DNA of 64,000 nucleotides from Wocania_A spongiicola (GCF_023502325.1 NZ_JAMFLZ010000001.1:124001-188000), one strand, 5' to 3'. Counted from the stretch's first letter, positions 44,181 to 54,329 are shown. The notes: generated by a model from the letters alone, not told the origin. Numbers and translations: made by a program.

Positions 44181-46340
44181 TTACCCTTTTATTTTTTCTT
44201 TTGTTTTACTTGGTAATACATCAAACCCCATGTTATAAAGGGTAAAACCAAAGATGTCAGCATATTGCTCAATAGTTTTACTTACCGGTGTTCCAGCACC
44301 ATGACCAGCATCAGTTTCAATGCGTATTAATGTTGGGTTAGTTCCTGTTTGTTTACTCTGTAATTCGGCAGCAAACTTAAAACTATGCGCAGGTACTACT
44401 CTATCATCGTGATCTCCAGTAGTTACTAAAGTCGCAGGGTATTCAACACCTTCTTTTACATTATGTACAGGAGAGTATCCTTTTAGATATTCAAACATTT
44501 CTTTGCTTTGCTCGGCAGTACCATAATCGTAAGCCCAACCTGCTCCAGCTGTAAAAGTATGGTAGCGAAGCATATCTAAAACACCAACAGCGGGCAATGC
44601 AACTTTGGCTAAATCTGGACGTTGAGTCATTACAGCCCCAACTAATAAACCACCATTAGAACCACCTCTGATAGCTAGATAATCTGAAGACGTATAATTC
44701 TTTTCAATCAAATATTCACCTGCCGCAATAAAATCATCAAATACATTTTGTTTCTTCATCTGAGTTCCTGCATCGTGCCATATTTTACCGTATTCACCAC
44801 CACCACGTAAGTTAGGGACGGCCAATATACCACCTTGCTCCATCCAAACAGCATTGGTTATGCTAAACGAAGGAGTTAGGCTTATGTTAAAACCACCATA
44901 GCCGTATAAAATTGTTGGGTTTTTTCCATTAAGCTCTAAGCCTTTTTTATGTGTAATCATCATTGGTATTTTGGTACCATCTTTTGATGTGTAAAATACT
45001 TGATTACTTTCAAAAGCATCACTGTTGAAATTGATACTAGGTTTCCAGTATAATTCAGATTCGCCAGTTTCGACATTATATTTATAAATACTAGTAGGTG
45101 TATTGTAGTTGGTAAAAGAAAAGTAATCTGTTTTTTCTTCTTTTTTACCTCCAAAACCATTTGCGGTTCCTAATCCAGGAAGCGATACGTCTCTCACTAA
45201 AGCTCCTTTATAATCGTATTGTTTAACTTGGGAAATCGCATCAACCATATACTTAGCAAAGAAAAACCCACCTCCAGTTGAGGGGCTTAAAACGTTTTCA
45301 GTTTCTTGAATAAAATCTTCCCAAACCTCTGGCGTTGGATTTGAGGCATCCACGGTTACAACTTTTTTATTTGGAGCATTTAAATTGGTTACTAAAAACA
45401 ACTTGCTTCCTTCGTTTTCAATAACATAAGTATCGCTATCTGTGTGATCTAAAATAGTTACTAGTTCGCTATCTGGAACAGATAAATCTTTTATAAATAG
45501 CTTGTTTCCAGATGTAGATTTTTTGGCAGAAACTATTAAATAGCGATTGTCTTCGGTTACACTAGCAAAAATGTAACGATGTTTTTCTTCAGGTGTTCCA
45601 CCATAAACTAATACATCTTCTTTTTGAGGAGTCCCTAATTTATGATAATAGACTTTATGCTGATCGGTTTTTGCAGAAAGCTCACTTCCTTTCGGTTTAT
45701 CATAACTAGAATAATAAAACCCTTCGTTTTTATACCAAGAAATACCACTGAATTTTATGTCTTTAAGTGTGTCTTCAACAACTTCTCGAGTTTCAGGACT
45801 CATAACAATAATTTTTCTCCAATCGCTTCCGCCTTCAGAAATTGAATACGCCAGCATGTTACTATCTTTTGAGAAATTTAAACCACTGCCCATAGAAATT
45901 GTACCGTCCTCAGAAAAAGTGTTGGGATCTAAAAACACTTCAGCTTCTTCATCTCCCTTTTTTCTGTAATAAACATTTTGATTCTGTAAACCATCATTTT
46001 TTGAAAAATACGTGTACTCACCTTCAATAAACGGTGAGCCTACTTTTTCATAATTCCATAGTTTTGATAGACGCTCTTTAAGCTCGCTTCTAAATGGAAT
46101 ACTATCTAAATAGCCATAGGTACTTTTATTTTGTAATTTCACCCATGCTTCAGTTTCTTTACTTCTATCATCTTCTAACCAGCGGTAAGGGTCTTTTACT
46201 TCTACATCAAAATATGTGTCTACAGTATCTACTGTTTTCGTTTCGGGATAATTCACAATTACTACATTTTTTTCTTTTTTATCATTTTTGCACGCCATAA
46301 TAATGGTAAGTACTAAAAGATTAAGTATTATTTTTTTCAT
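44181..46340 (-). CDS. Prolyl oligopeptidase (S9A), lipoprotein
   Basis: A 719-residue serine peptidase cleaving after proline in small peptides. The lipobox is MAC with Cys17. The N-terminal propeller (about 75-420) is followed by the hydrolase domain with the nucleophile in RGGSNGGLLVGA at about residue 562, the Asp in DHDDRVVPAHS and the His in DAGHGAG. Length and order match S9A. It is monocistronic with a clear terminator. Confidence 0.94.
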   Translation of the reverse strand: MKKIILNLLVLTIIMACKNDKKEKNVVIVNYPETKTVDTVDTYFDVEVKDPYRWLEDDRSKETEAWVKLQNKSTYGYLDSIPFRSELKERLSKLWNYEKVGSPFIEGEYTYFSKNDGLQNQNVYYRKKGDEEAEVFLDPNTFSEDGTISMGSGLNFSKDSNMLAYSISEGGSDWRKIIVMSPETREVVEDTLKDIKFSGISWYKNEGFYYSSYDKPKGSELSAKTDQHKVYYHKLGTPQKEDVLVYGGTPEEKHRYIFASVTEDNRYLIVSAKKSTSGNKLFIKDLSVPDSELVTILDHTDSDTYVIENEGSKLFLVTNLNAPNKKVVTVDASNPTPEVWEDFIQETENVLSPSTGGGFFFAKYMVDAISQVKQYDYKGALVRDVSLPGLGTANGFGGKKEEKTDYFSFTNYNTPTSIYKYNVETGESELYWKPSINFNSDAFESNQVFYTSKDGTKIPMMITHKKGLELNGKNPTILYGYGGFNISLTPSFSITNAVWMEQGGILAVPNLRGGGEYGKIWHDAGTQMKKQNVFDDFIAAGEYLIEKNYTSSDYLAIRGGSNGGLLVGAVMTQRPDLAKVALPAVGVLDMLRYHTFTAGAGWAYDYGTAEQSKEMFEYLKGYSPVHNVKEGVEYPATLVTTGDHDDRVVPAHSFKFAAELQSKQTGTNPTLIRIETDAGHGAGTPVSKTIEQYADIFGFTLYNMGFDVLPSKTKEKIKG

Positions 46341-46401
46341 GATTGATAAATTTATTCCTCAAAAATAAACAAAACCAATGAAAGTTGTAGTTAACATATT
46401 A

Positions 46402-46409
46402 TATATTTG
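46402..46409 (+). promoter_or_regulatory. -7 promoter element TATATTTG
   Basis: Matches TAnnTTTG, 22 bases before the M28 peptidase ATG. The nearest TTG upstream is only 14 bases away, which is short for this phylum. Confidence 0.45.
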
Positions 46410-46431
46410 AGATTATAAAAACGGTGAGTTT

Positions 46432-47388
46432 ATGAGTAAGTTTTTTTTGTTTTTGCTGTTAATTATTATTAACCATAATATGTATTCTCAATCTGATATT
46501 ACAGAGAGCGAATTAAAAGATCACTTATTATTTTTAACTTCAGAAACAAATGCAGGGCGATACCCTGGTGGAAAAGAAAACAAACGTGTTGTTAAGTATT
46601 TAAAAAATGAATTTAAAAAAATAAGAATTATACCTTTTGACTTAGGGTATAAGCAAGTCTTTAAAGCAACACTTAGAATAGAAAAAGGAGCTGATAAAAA
46701 ACCTGTTGTAAAAACCTGTAATGTTGTAGGGTTTATTGAAGGTAATGATACGGTTCTTAAAAACGAATATATTGTTCTAGGCGCACATTATGACCATTTA
46801 GGTTTAGGCGGACCATCGTCAAAATCTGATAAGAAAAATACAATTCATTATGGAGCAGATGACAATGCTAGTGGAACAGCAGCTTTATTAGAAATTGCTG
46901 AAAAAATAGCTTCTAATAAAAGCCTACTAAAACGAAGCATTATTTTTATTGCCTTTGGGGCAGAAGAGCAAGGCTTATTAGGAAGTAAATATTTTGTTGA
47001 AAATCCTTTAGTGCCATTATCGCAGATTAAGTTAATGATTAATATGGATATGGTTGGCAGATTAAATAAAGAAAAGCATGTTTATATGGGTGGAGCTGGC
47101 ACTTTCCCTGATGGCGTAAATTTTATGCAAACCTTAGGAAAATCATTAGGTCTAAACCCTATTGTGCATGCAGGTTCAGTTGGCGGCTCTGATCATGTAT
47201 CCTTTTACAGAAAAGGGATTTCGGTTTTGGGGATGCATACAGGAGGCCATCCTCAATACCATACACCTGAAGACACAGTTGATTTAATAAATATTAATGG
47301 ACAAAAACAGGTTTGCGAATATATTTATAAAACCATTATGAAGCTTGCAGCTACCAATTATGAAATGGAGTTCATTAAACAAGATTAA
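46432..47388 (+). CDS. M28 family zinc aminopeptidase
   Basis: A 318-residue secreted co-catalytic metallopeptidase. A signal peptide (about 1-19) precedes the M28 fold. Metal ligands are His in GAHYDHLGLGG, Asp in YGADDNASGT, Glu-Glu in FGAEEQGLLG, Asp in NMDMVG and His in YHTPEDTVD. It removes amino acids from peptide N-termini in the periplasm or outside. It is convergent with the MG2-like gene. Confidence 0.93.
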   Translation: MSKFFLFLLLIIINHNMYSQSDITESELKDHLLFLTSETNAGRYPGGKENKRVVKYLKNEFKKIRIIPFDLGYKQVFKATLRIEKGADKKPVVKTCNVVGFIEGNDTVLKNEYIVLGAHYDHLGLGGPSSKSDKKNTIHYGADDNASGTAALLEIAEKIASNKSLLKRSIIFIAFGAEEQGLLGSKYFVENPLVPLSQIKLMINMDMVGRLNKEKHVYMGGAGTFPDGVNFMQTLGKSLGLNPIVHAGSVGGSDHVSFYRKGISVLGMHTGGHPQYHTPEDTVDLININGQKQVCEYIYKTIMKLAATNYEMEFIKQD

Positions 47389-47398
47389 AAGCATGTAG

Positions 47399-49780
47399 CT
47401 AATTTACATCAAAATAGGCTACAGATTTAAAAGGTGTTCCATTGGAAGTAATGCCTTCTAGCAAAACTTTATAGGTAGCCGATTTATTGGCAGTGTTAAA
47501 TGTTATTTTCGTGTTTTCAGATGGGTTTAGTTTCAAATCGGGATTCCAATAGAGTGTTGAGGAGTTATTTTCATCTTGATTAAATTTTCTTGCTTGGTAA
47601 AACCCTGGGTGATAAAAACTAGTAGTTACATTCCTATTGTTTTTTTCCTCATTTTCTTCTGAACCATCTACTGTATAAACAGCTATAATACCACCTCCTC
47701 CTCTAGACCCATAAACAGATGCTCTTACAGCTTGTATAACATCAATGAAATCTATATCAAAAATTGGTAATGAAAGAATTTGATCACGATCAGTAGGTAA
47801 GCCATCAAGCAAAAATAAAGGTTCATTATTTCCTGTTAATGAATTCCTCCCTCTTAATGTTATATTATCTCCTATTACATGTACCCCAGGAAACTTACCT
47901 TGTAAAGCTTGAATAGGATTATTAGCCGATGGAGAAATGCGTAAATTTTTAAAATCTAAAGTATGAGATGGGCTTAAATATAATGATGCTTTTCTTTTTT
48001 TTGAAAACCTATCTAAACGTTTTTTAATAGCATTAATCTTTACTTTATCTAACTTAACTTCGCCTTTTTGAGGTGCAAATCCTATATTCTTATTTTGCTC
48101 TATTTTAGAATCTAAAACTATATTACCATTAGAAGTACTAGCGTATTTGTGTTGAGGCGGAATAGTGGAGTCTAACACAATAATAAAATCTTTACTATAA
48201 TAGCTAGCTTTTAATCTTTTAGCTTTAATTGCTACAAAAGTTCTTTCGTCAAAATTAAGCCCATCAAAACTAAAACGACCTAAATCATCGGTTACCGTTT
48301 TATCATGCCCAATTTCATTGCCATTTTTATATGTAACCGTTACACTGGCTTTTACAGGTTTGCCTTTATGTATTTCTTTAACTGTTCCTTTTAAGTTTAA
48401 ACCAGATTCAGGCGAAAACTTTAATTCATTATTTTTTGGGGTGTCTTCACTTAAAATGAGTTTGCCATCCTGAGAAATTAATAATTGGTTTAATATTTTT
48501 TTTCTGTTTAAATCATTTGAAGAATAAATATCAAACTGTTCAATATTATCTCTTATTTCAGGGTTTAAAAGCAAATGAGATTTTATGTCTAAATCACTAG
48601 CATCATTCTTTGAAGGATTAACTTGTGTAACTGATATTGACATGTTTGCTTTTATGTTTTCTTCTAATAGTTGGTCAAAATTAATTTCAATTTCAGCTAT
48701 GTCATTCTTCTCAAAAGTTTCTTTTAATGGAGTTAAGGTTACCTTTTGATCTAAATTATTAGTGTCAATAAAGGCAATTTCATCACTTAATATAGTGCCG
48801 TTTTTATTTAAAAGTTGAAACTGTATTAACCCCTGTTCTAAGTCAGATTTAGGTATATCTATAGCAATCTCAGCATTTTCTCCATTCAATTTAGCACGAC
48901 AAACAATATCTCCTTTTTGCATGCCTAATAACTCAAAGTTATCCATGCCATTAAGCAAAGAGGAGTACACATTTACTCTGTATCCATTATATGTTTTATC
49001 AATTCTAATTGTGGCACTATTATCTTTAACTGGAGGTAAGGAGTAAGTGTTTTTTTCTCCATTAAGAGAAACAATTGCGGTATATGTTCTGCCTTTTTGA
49101 GGAATAAATTGAAAGCTCCCTAAACCTAATTCAGAAGTTTCAAAATGGAGGACTTTATTATTGGTGTCATCAAAAACTTCACCAGTTACAATTTCCCCTT
49201 TTCTTAAAGGTTTTGTTGCTTTAACAACTATTCTATTTAAAAAACCACTAACTAGATTACCACCTTCAGGCGAAAAACTAATATGCGGTTTTAAAGGGGT
49301 TGTATTGGTATTAAAACTGTGATTTGATTTTACGGTATTCAGATAAATTTTTTTCACAAAGAAATAAGAGTCATCAAAATTTCTCATAAAATTGGTATAG
49401 GCTCTTATAGTATATTCGCCATTTGGTAATGCTGTAGGCAATTTAAAATCGCCATTCCCAGTACCTGCATTAATCTTAATTGTTTTAGTTTCTATTATTG
49501 TATGGTTTGGGCCAATTAAATCGACATAAACGACTTTACTTAAAGATTCTGGTTCATGATTTATAGCATTAACTAAGTATATTTTATACCATATATCATC
49601 CCCTTGATTGTAAAATGTTTTATCAAAATGAATGTAAATTTTTTCTTTTGAAAAAGAAATATCTTTTGATTCATTATTATTAATTAATGAATCTGTATTA
49701 TATGAAAAAGCGGATAGTGATAATAAAACAAAAATCAGATTAATCCACGCTGAACTTAAAGAAGTGAAGATTGGTTTCAT
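47399..49780 (-). CDS. MG2/TonB-plug domain outer-membrane-associated protein
   Basis: A 793-residue exported protein with a signal peptide (about 1-26). The first part (45-150) is a macroglobulin MG2-like domain (KIYIHFDKTFYNQGDDIWYKIYLV ... GEYTIRAYTNFMRNF). A carboxypeptidase-regulatory-like domain lies near 440-520 (LKGTVKEIHKGKPVKASVTVTYK). A TonB-receptor plug-like segment follows at about 610-710 (GVHVIGDNITLRGRNSLTG, then ASVYGSRGGGGIIAVYT), but no barrel follows. Such barrel-less plug proteins are common in Bacteroidota; the role is unknown, perhaps peptide or surface-complex related. Confidence 0.8.
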   Translation of the reverse strand: MKPIFTSLSSAWINLIFVLLSLSAFSYNTDSLINNNESKDISFSKEKIYIHFDKTFYNQGDDIWYKIYLVNAINHEPESLSKVVYVDLIGPNHTIIETKTIKINAGTGNGDFKLPTALPNGEYTIRAYTNFMRNFDDSYFFVKKIYLNTVKSNHSFNTNTTPLKPHISFSPEGGNLVSGFLNRIVVKATKPLRKGEIVTGEVFDDTNNKVLHFETSELGLGSFQFIPQKGRTYTAIVSLNGEKNTYSLPPVKDNSATIRIDKTYNGYRVNVYSSLLNGMDNFELLGMQKGDIVCRAKLNGENAEIAIDIPKSDLEQGLIQFQLLNKNGTILSDEIAFIDTNNLDQKVTLTPLKETFEKNDIAEIEINFDQLLEENIKANMSISVTQVNPSKNDASDLDIKSHLLLNPEIRDNIEQFDIYSSNDLNRKKILNQLLISQDGKLILSEDTPKNNELKFSPESGLNLKGTVKEIHKGKPVKASVTVTYKNGNEIGHDKTVTDDLGRFSFDGLNFDERTFVAIKAKRLKASYYSKDFIIVLDSTIPPQHKYASTSNGNIVLDSKIEQNKNIGFAPQKGEVKLDKVKINAIKKRLDRFSKKRKASLYLSPSHTLDFKNLRISPSANNPIQALQGKFPGVHVIGDNITLRGRNSLTGNNEPLFLLDGLPTDRDQILSLPIFDIDFIDVIQAVRASVYGSRGGGGIIAVYTVDGSEENEEKNNRNVTTSFYHPGFYQARKFNQDENNSSTLYWNPDLKLNPSENTKITFNTANKSATYKVLLEGITSNGTPFKSVAYFDVN

Positions 49781-49895
49781 AAAAAGTGTTTTTTGGTTAC
49801 ATGTAGTCTTTATACCACAAAAATCGTGCCGTTTTTATAGCTATGCTTTGAACTAATTTTTCAAATAAACTTTGTTTATGATATTGTTTTAAGCA

Positions 49896-49931
49896 AAAAA
49901 AGCCCTTGTTAAGATACAAGGACTTTTTTAT
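49896..49931 (-). terminator. Terminator of asd
   Basis: On the minus strand AAAGTCCTTGT pairs with ACAAGGGCTTT, followed by seven T. Confidence 0.85.
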
Positions 49932-49958
49932 AGTTATTCTAATTTTAAGTTAAAAAAG

Positions 49959-50948
49959 CTAAACCAATTTATTTTCTATTAAATATTCACCAATTTGAAC
50001 CGCATTGGTTGCTGCTCCTTTACGCAAGTTGTCTGCAACTATCCACATATTTAATGTATTAGGCTGTGTCTCGTCTCGTCTAAGCCTTCCAACAAAAACA
50101 TCATCTTTATCGTGTGCATAAATTGGCATAGGGTAAGTATTTGTATCCGTATTGTCTTGAACTACAATCCCTGAAGTTTCATGAAGTAGCTTTCTAACAT
50201 CTGACAAATTGAAATCGTTTTCAAATTCAACATTTACAGATTCTGAATGACCACCAGCAGTAGGAATTCTAACAGCAGTAGCAGTAACAGAAAAGGTTCT
50301 ATCGTTAAATATTTTTTGTGGCTCACGAGCCAATTTCATTTCTTCTTTTGTATAACCATTGTCTTCAAAAACATCGCAATGAGGCAGAGCATTTCGGCCA
50401 ATTGGATATGGGTAAGCCATTTCGCCATCGATTCCTGCAATTTCATTTTCCAGTTGTTTTACCGCCTTAACTCCTGTACCAGAAACTGATTGGTAAGTTG
50501 AAACTACCACACGTTTCATCTTGTATTTTTCATGAAGCGGCGCCAGTGCCATAACCATTTGTATGGTTGAACAATTAGGGTTAGCAATAATTTTATCGGT
50601 TTTAGTTAACTCATTTGCGTTAATTTCTGGAACAACTAATTTTTTAGATGGATCCATTCTCCATGCAGAAGAGTTATCAATAACTGTAGTTCCAACTTCG
50701 GCAAATTTTGGAGCCCATTCTAATGATGTACCACCACCGGCAGAAAAAATAGCAATCTCTGGTTTTGCTGCAACTGCATCAGCTAGACCAATAACAGTGT
50801 GTTCTTTATCTTTAAAGGTTAGTCTTTTACCAACAGAACGCTCTGAGGCAACTAATAATAATTCAGTAATAGGAAAATTTCGTTCTGCTAATACTTTTAA
50901 CATCACTTCGCCAACCATTCCTGTGGCTCCAACAACTGCTACTTTCAT
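49959..50948 (-). CDS. asd: Aspartate-semialdehyde dehydrogenase
   Basis: Reduces aspartyl phosphate on the way to lysine, methionine, threonine and diaminopimelate. The NADP-binding GATGMVGEVMLKVL is at residues 8-21, the catalytic Cys126 is in NPNCSTIQMV, and the His in RIPTAGGHSESVNVEF completes the active site. 329 residues is normal. It is a single gene with its own terminator. Confidence 0.97.
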   Translation of the reverse strand: MKVAVVGATGMVGEVMLKVLAERNFPITELLLVASERSVGKRLTFKDKEHTVIGLADAVAAKPEIAIFSAGGGTSLEWAPKFAEVGTTVIDNSSAWRMDPSKKLVVPEINANELTKTDKIIANPNCSTIQMVMALAPLHEKYKMKRVVVSTYQSVSGTGVKAVKQLENEIAGIDGEMAYPYPIGRNALPHCDVFEDNGYTKEEMKLAREPQKIFNDRTFSVTATAVRIPTAGGHSESVNVEFENDFNLSDVRKLLHETSGIVVQDNTDTNTYPMPIYAHDKDDVFVGRLRRDETQPNTLNMWIVADNLRKGAATNAVQIGEYLIENKLV

Positions 50949-51007
50949 TTTTATATTTTTATAAAATTACTGCAACAAAACTAAGTATTAATTATATTTT
51001 AGTGCAT

Positions 51008-51045
51008 AAAAAAAGCCTTCATTTTTAGAAAACAAAGGCTTTTTG
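51008..51045 (-). terminator. Terminator of mscL
   Basis: AAAAGCCTT and AAGGCTTTT pair around a 13-base loop, followed by a T-run on the minus strand. Confidence 0.82.
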
Positions 51046-51082
51046 ACAACAAATAACAAAATGTTATTTATTTAACAAACAG

Positions 51083-51490
51083 TTATTTTTTAAGCAAGTC
51101 TCTTATCTCTGCTAATAATTCTTCTTGAGATGGTCCCTCAGGTTCTGCAGGTGCTTCTTCTACAGGCTTTTTAGTTTTATTATAAGCTTTTATTATTAGG
51201 AACATAACAAAACCAACAATAATTAGGTTTACAATAGTATTAACCCATGAACCCCACATAATGGCATTTTCAGCAGATGTAACTGCTCCTGTAGCGTCAA
51301 CTACAGCTTCGTCTAAAACAATTTTCATTTGAGAAAAATCCATTCCTCCAGAGAAATGTCCAACTACTGGCATTACAATATTATTTACAAATCCATTTAC
51401 AACTCCTCCTATGGCGCCAGCCATAATTACCGCAACTGCAAATTCCACAACGTTGCCCGTCATGATAAAATCTTTAAACTCTTTAAGCAT
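51083..51490 (-). CDS. mscL: Large-conductance mechanosensitive channel
   Basis: A homopentameric inner-membrane channel that opens under hypo-osmotic stress. The first helix (EFAVAVIMAGAIGGVVNGFVNNIVMPVVG) and the second (WVNTIVNLIIVGFVMFLIIKAYN) are both present, with the periplasmic loop between and the cytoplasmic helix EELLAEIRDLLKK at the end. Here FAVAVIMAGAIG replaces the usual DLAVGVIIGaAFG. Length 135 is normal. Confidence 0.96.
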   Translation of the reverse strand: MLKEFKDFIMTGNVVEFAVAVIMAGAIGGVVNGFVNNIVMPVVGHFSGGMDFSQMKIVLDEAVVDATGAVTSAENAIMWGSWVNTIVNLIIVGFVMFLIIKAYNKTKKPVEEAPAEPEGPSQEELLAEIRDLLKK

Positions 51491-51560
51491 AATTTTAAAT
51501 TTTAGTTAGTAGGATACTAATTTAGTTAAAAAAATTAAATGTTAACATTTGTTAAAATAA

Positions 51561-52667
51561 CTATTTTAAAAGCACACGCTTTACACGCTGGGAAATAGCA
51601 GTTATTAGTTCGTAAGAAATTGTGCCAGAGGTTTCGGCTAGGGTTTCAGCAGTATGATTTACATCAAAAATAATAACTTCGTCTCCTTCTTTACAATCTA
51701 TACCAGTTATGTTTATCATAATCATATCCATACAAACATTGCCAATAATATAGGCTTTTTGACCATTAATAGTTACAAAGCCATTACCATTACCATATTG
51801 TCTGCCAATACCATCGGCATGACCAATAGGAAGGGTAGCAGTTTTTAAAAAACCATCGCTTTTAAAAGCCCGATTATAGCCAACAGTTTCATCTTTTTCA
51901 ATAAGGTGAATTTGCGAAATAATAGTTTTTAAAGTTCCAATAGGTTTTAAATACCGGTTTTCTTTTATCGAATTACCAAAACCATATAGGCCAATGCCAC
52001 TACGAACCATATCAAAATGGGCTTCAGGATAATTTAATATTCCAGAGGTGTTACACATATGTAGTAACGGTTTGCAATCAATAGCTTTTGTAAAGTTTGT
52101 ATAAATAGCTTTGAAGTTTGCAATTTGATTTAAAGAGAATTCTTTTTCATTTAAATCCTCGCTAGCTGCTAAATGAGAAAAGATAGATTCTACTTTTACA
52201 GCGGTAGTGTTTTTTAGTTTTGAAATTATATAATCAACATCGTTTTCCCAAAACCCAAGTCGGTTTAAACCAGTATTAAATTTAATATGAATGGGATAAT
52301 CGTTTTGTTTTTCTACGGAAGCGAAAGAAAGAAATTCATTAAAAATTTTAGCATTGTACAAACTAGGTTCTAAACAATTTGCAATTAAGGTTTTAAAATT
52401 TACAGCTTGAGGGTGTAAAACTAGAATGGGTTTTGTAATGCCTGCCTGTCTTAATACAACGCCTTCATTTACGTAAGCTACAGCAAAGTAGTCGACGCTT
52501 AATTCTTGTAGATAAACAGCAATTTCGCAAGCATCACTACCGTAACCAAAAGCTTTAACAACGGCTAAAAATTTAGTATTGTTTTTAAGTTTCGATTTTA
52601 AATGCTCAAAATTATGCTTAAGTGCTTTTAAATCAATTTCAAGTACCGTCTCTTGCGCTTTAGACAT
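51561..52667 (-). CDS. alr: Alanine racemase
   Basis: A PLP enzyme making D-alanine for peptidoglycan. The PLP Lys38 is in FLAVVKAFGYG, followed by the barrel and a C-terminal beta domain with the catalytic Tyr in VGYNRAF. 368 residues is normal. The start overlaps the tdk stop by eight bases, so the two are co-translated. No MurF fusion is present, unlike in some Bacteroidota. Confidence 0.96.
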   Translation of the reverse strand: MSKAQETVLEIDLKALKHNFEHLKSKLKNNTKFLAVVKAFGYGSDACEIAVYLQELSVDYFAVAYVNEGVVLRQAGITKPILVLHPQAVNFKTLIANCLEPSLYNAKIFNEFLSFASVEKQNDYPIHIKFNTGLNRLGFWENDVDYIISKLKNTTAVKVESIFSHLAASEDLNEKEFSLNQIANFKAIYTNFTKAIDCKPLLHMCNTSGILNYPEAHFDMVRSGIGLYGFGNSIKENRYLKPIGTLKTIISQIHLIEKDETVGYNRAFKSDGFLKTATLPIGHADGIGRQYGNGNGFVTINGQKAYIIGNVCMDMIMINITGIDCKEGDEVIIFDVNHTAETLAETSGTISYELITAISQRVKRVLLK

Positions 52668-53307
52668 CTGAATTCTTTGGTTTAGAGGTAATTTCTTCGG
52701 CGTCGTTAACTTTCATACTTCTTACTTTATCACGCATCATTGCCTTATAGTAAGCGGCTCTACTTAAGGGCTCGTATTCGTCAACCTCGCCTAAAAGCAC
52801 CAAATTATCACTTTTAGATTTACGGTAACTATATTGCGCTAAATTCCCAGTTCTTGTACATACCGCATGTACTTTGGTAACATATTCGGCAGTTGCCATT
52901 AAGTTAGGCATTGGCCCAAAAGGGTTTCCTTTAAAATCCATATCTAATCCAGCTACAATAACGCGTATACCCTTATTGGCTAAATCGTTACAAACACGTA
53001 CAATTTCGTCATCAAAAAACTGAGCTTCATCAATACCAACAACATCACAACCATCAGCTAAAATAGGGATGTTTGCTGCTGCGGGCACAGGAGTAGAGCG
53101 AATTTCGTTAGCATCGTGAGAGACTACCATATCCTCATCATAGCGCACATCTATAGCAGGTTTAAAAATCTCAACTTTTTGCCTTGCAAATTGAGCGCGT
53201 TTGAGTCTTCGGATGAGTTCTTCGGTTTTTCCAGAAAACATGGAACCGCAAATAACTTCAATCCATCCAAATTGTTCTTTATGATTTACTGTATTTTCAA
53301 GAAACAT
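52660..53307 (-). CDS. tdk: Thymidine kinase (TK1 type)
   Basis: Phosphorylates thymidine in the salvage pathway. The P-loop is GSMFSGKTEELIRRLKRA, then GIDEAQFFDDEIV, and the lasso region near 150-190. In the lasso the usual four zinc ligands (two CxxC-like pairs) are reduced to a single Cys in HAVCTRTG; the second pair is replaced by PLSRAAYY. So structural zinc is probably absent. 215 residues. It is upstream of and overlaps alr. Confidence 0.95.
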   Translation of the reverse strand: MFLENTVNHKEQFGWIEVICGSMFSGKTEELIRRLKRAQFARQKVEIFKPAIDVRYDEDMVVSHDANEIRSTPVPAAANIPILADGCDVVGIDEAQFFDDEIVRVCNDLANKGIRVIVAGLDMDFKGNPFGPMPNLMATAEYVTKVHAVCTRTGNLAQYSYRKSKSDNLVLLGEVDEYEPLSRAAYYKAMMRDKVRSMKVNDAEEITSKPKNSDV

Positions 53308-53413
53308 TTCGTAATTTTAACACTAAAACAAAGGAAATTTTCGTTTGTATAAAGGTGGCGTAAATTTATTAAAAATCAAAAGCCTAAATAGCAATAATTT
53401 TAAATTATAAATA

Positions 53414-54151
53414 ATGAAGAAGAAGTTAGAGGCCGAACTTATTAGTATAGCACATAGAATTCTTAAATTAAAGGGGAAAGAAGATGTTATTAAACTGCAT
53501 GCAGAATCTGCAGAGCTTTATGAAAAGCTGTCGGTACTAAAGTTTGCTCACGAAAATTTTGAGGATGATATTCCATCTATTGGTAACGATTCTTCTTTTT
53601 TCGACATGTTAGATACAGCTTTCAATAATAAAGTAAGTGATAATATAGAGGTTGAAGATAAAGTATATATAAACCTTGATGATGTTGAAGAAGATGAGAT
53701 TACCGAGCCTTTAATGGAAACAATTAAAGACATGGTAGCTCAAATGCCGCAAGAAACACTGCAAGTCGATTCGGTTTTTGAAGAAGCCATTCCAAAACAA
53801 AAACAACGTAAAAATGACTTGGAATCTATTACTTCTGGTTTTGAAGACATGCCAGTTTTCGAACCCGTTTCTAAATCCCAAAACGGTAACGAAAAAAAGA
53901 CACTTAACGATAAACTAAAAAAAGGCGAACTCAATATAGGACTTAACGATAAAATAGCATTTATAAAGCATTTGTTTAACGGAAAAAGCGAAGATTACGA
54001 TCGGGTAGTATCTCAATTAAATACATCGATGTCTTTTAGCGATGCCAAACGATTTATAGAAGATATTGTAAAACCAGATTATAACGATTGGGCAGATAAA
54101 GAAGAGTTTGAAGAACGCTTTATACAAATTATAGAAAGTAAATTCCTTTAA
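53414..54151 (+). CDS. Hypothetical protein, 245 residues
   Basis: A soluble, acidic protein of unknown function. The N-terminal 60 residues are helical (EAELISIAHRILKLKGKEDVIKLHAE), the middle is disordered and acidic, and the C-terminal 85 residues (LNDKIAFIKHLFNGKSEDYDRVVSQLN ... IVKPDYNDWADKEEFEERFIQIIESKF) look like a conserved helical domain. No signal or membrane segment. It faces tdk-alr divergently and precedes rsmI on the same strand; genes of this kind are common in flavobacteria beside rsmI. Confidence 0.75.
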   Translation: MKKKLEAELISIAHRILKLKGKEDVIKLHAESAELYEKLSVLKFAHENFEDDIPSIGNDSSFFDMLDTAFNNKVSDNIEVEDKVYINLDDVEEDEITEPLMETIKDMVAQMPQETLQVDSVFEEAIPKQKQRKNDLESITSGFEDMPVFEPVSKSQNGNEKKTLNDKLKKGELNIGLNDKIAFIKHLFNGKSEDYDRVVSQLNTSMSFSDAKRFIEDIVKPDYNDWADKEEFEERFIQIIESKFL

Positions 54152-54162
54152 AATTTGGGTGT

Positions 54163-54310
54163 TCCCACGCAAAAAGCGTGGTCGCGCTTTCCGCTATATC
54201 TTTTTAAATGTCATTGCGAGGAGAGAAACGACGTGACAATCTATTAATATTAGCTATCAACAAGTGTTTTACATTTAATTTTAAAAAGGATGCCGCTTCA
54301 ATCCCTAACA
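54163..54310 (-). repeat. Modular intergenic repeat, copy B, with nested element
   Basis: On the minus strand it reads GTTAGGGATTGAAGCGGCAT near 54290-54309, a variable middle, then AAAAGATATAGCGGAAAGCG at 54185-54204, and a terminator-like hairpin (CCACGC/GCGTGG) at 54165-54181. The last block matches copy C (60250-60274) at 24 of 25 positions. The middle carries a second motif (TTGTCACGTCGTTTCTCTCC), which I take to be a separate nested repeat. Confidence 0.7.
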
Positions 54311-54329
54311 CAGTAGTAACGATTAATAC

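Noticed and set aside
53548..53934. Two minus-strand ORFs rich in Ser
   Set aside because: Antisense shadows of the 245-residue hypothetical gene.
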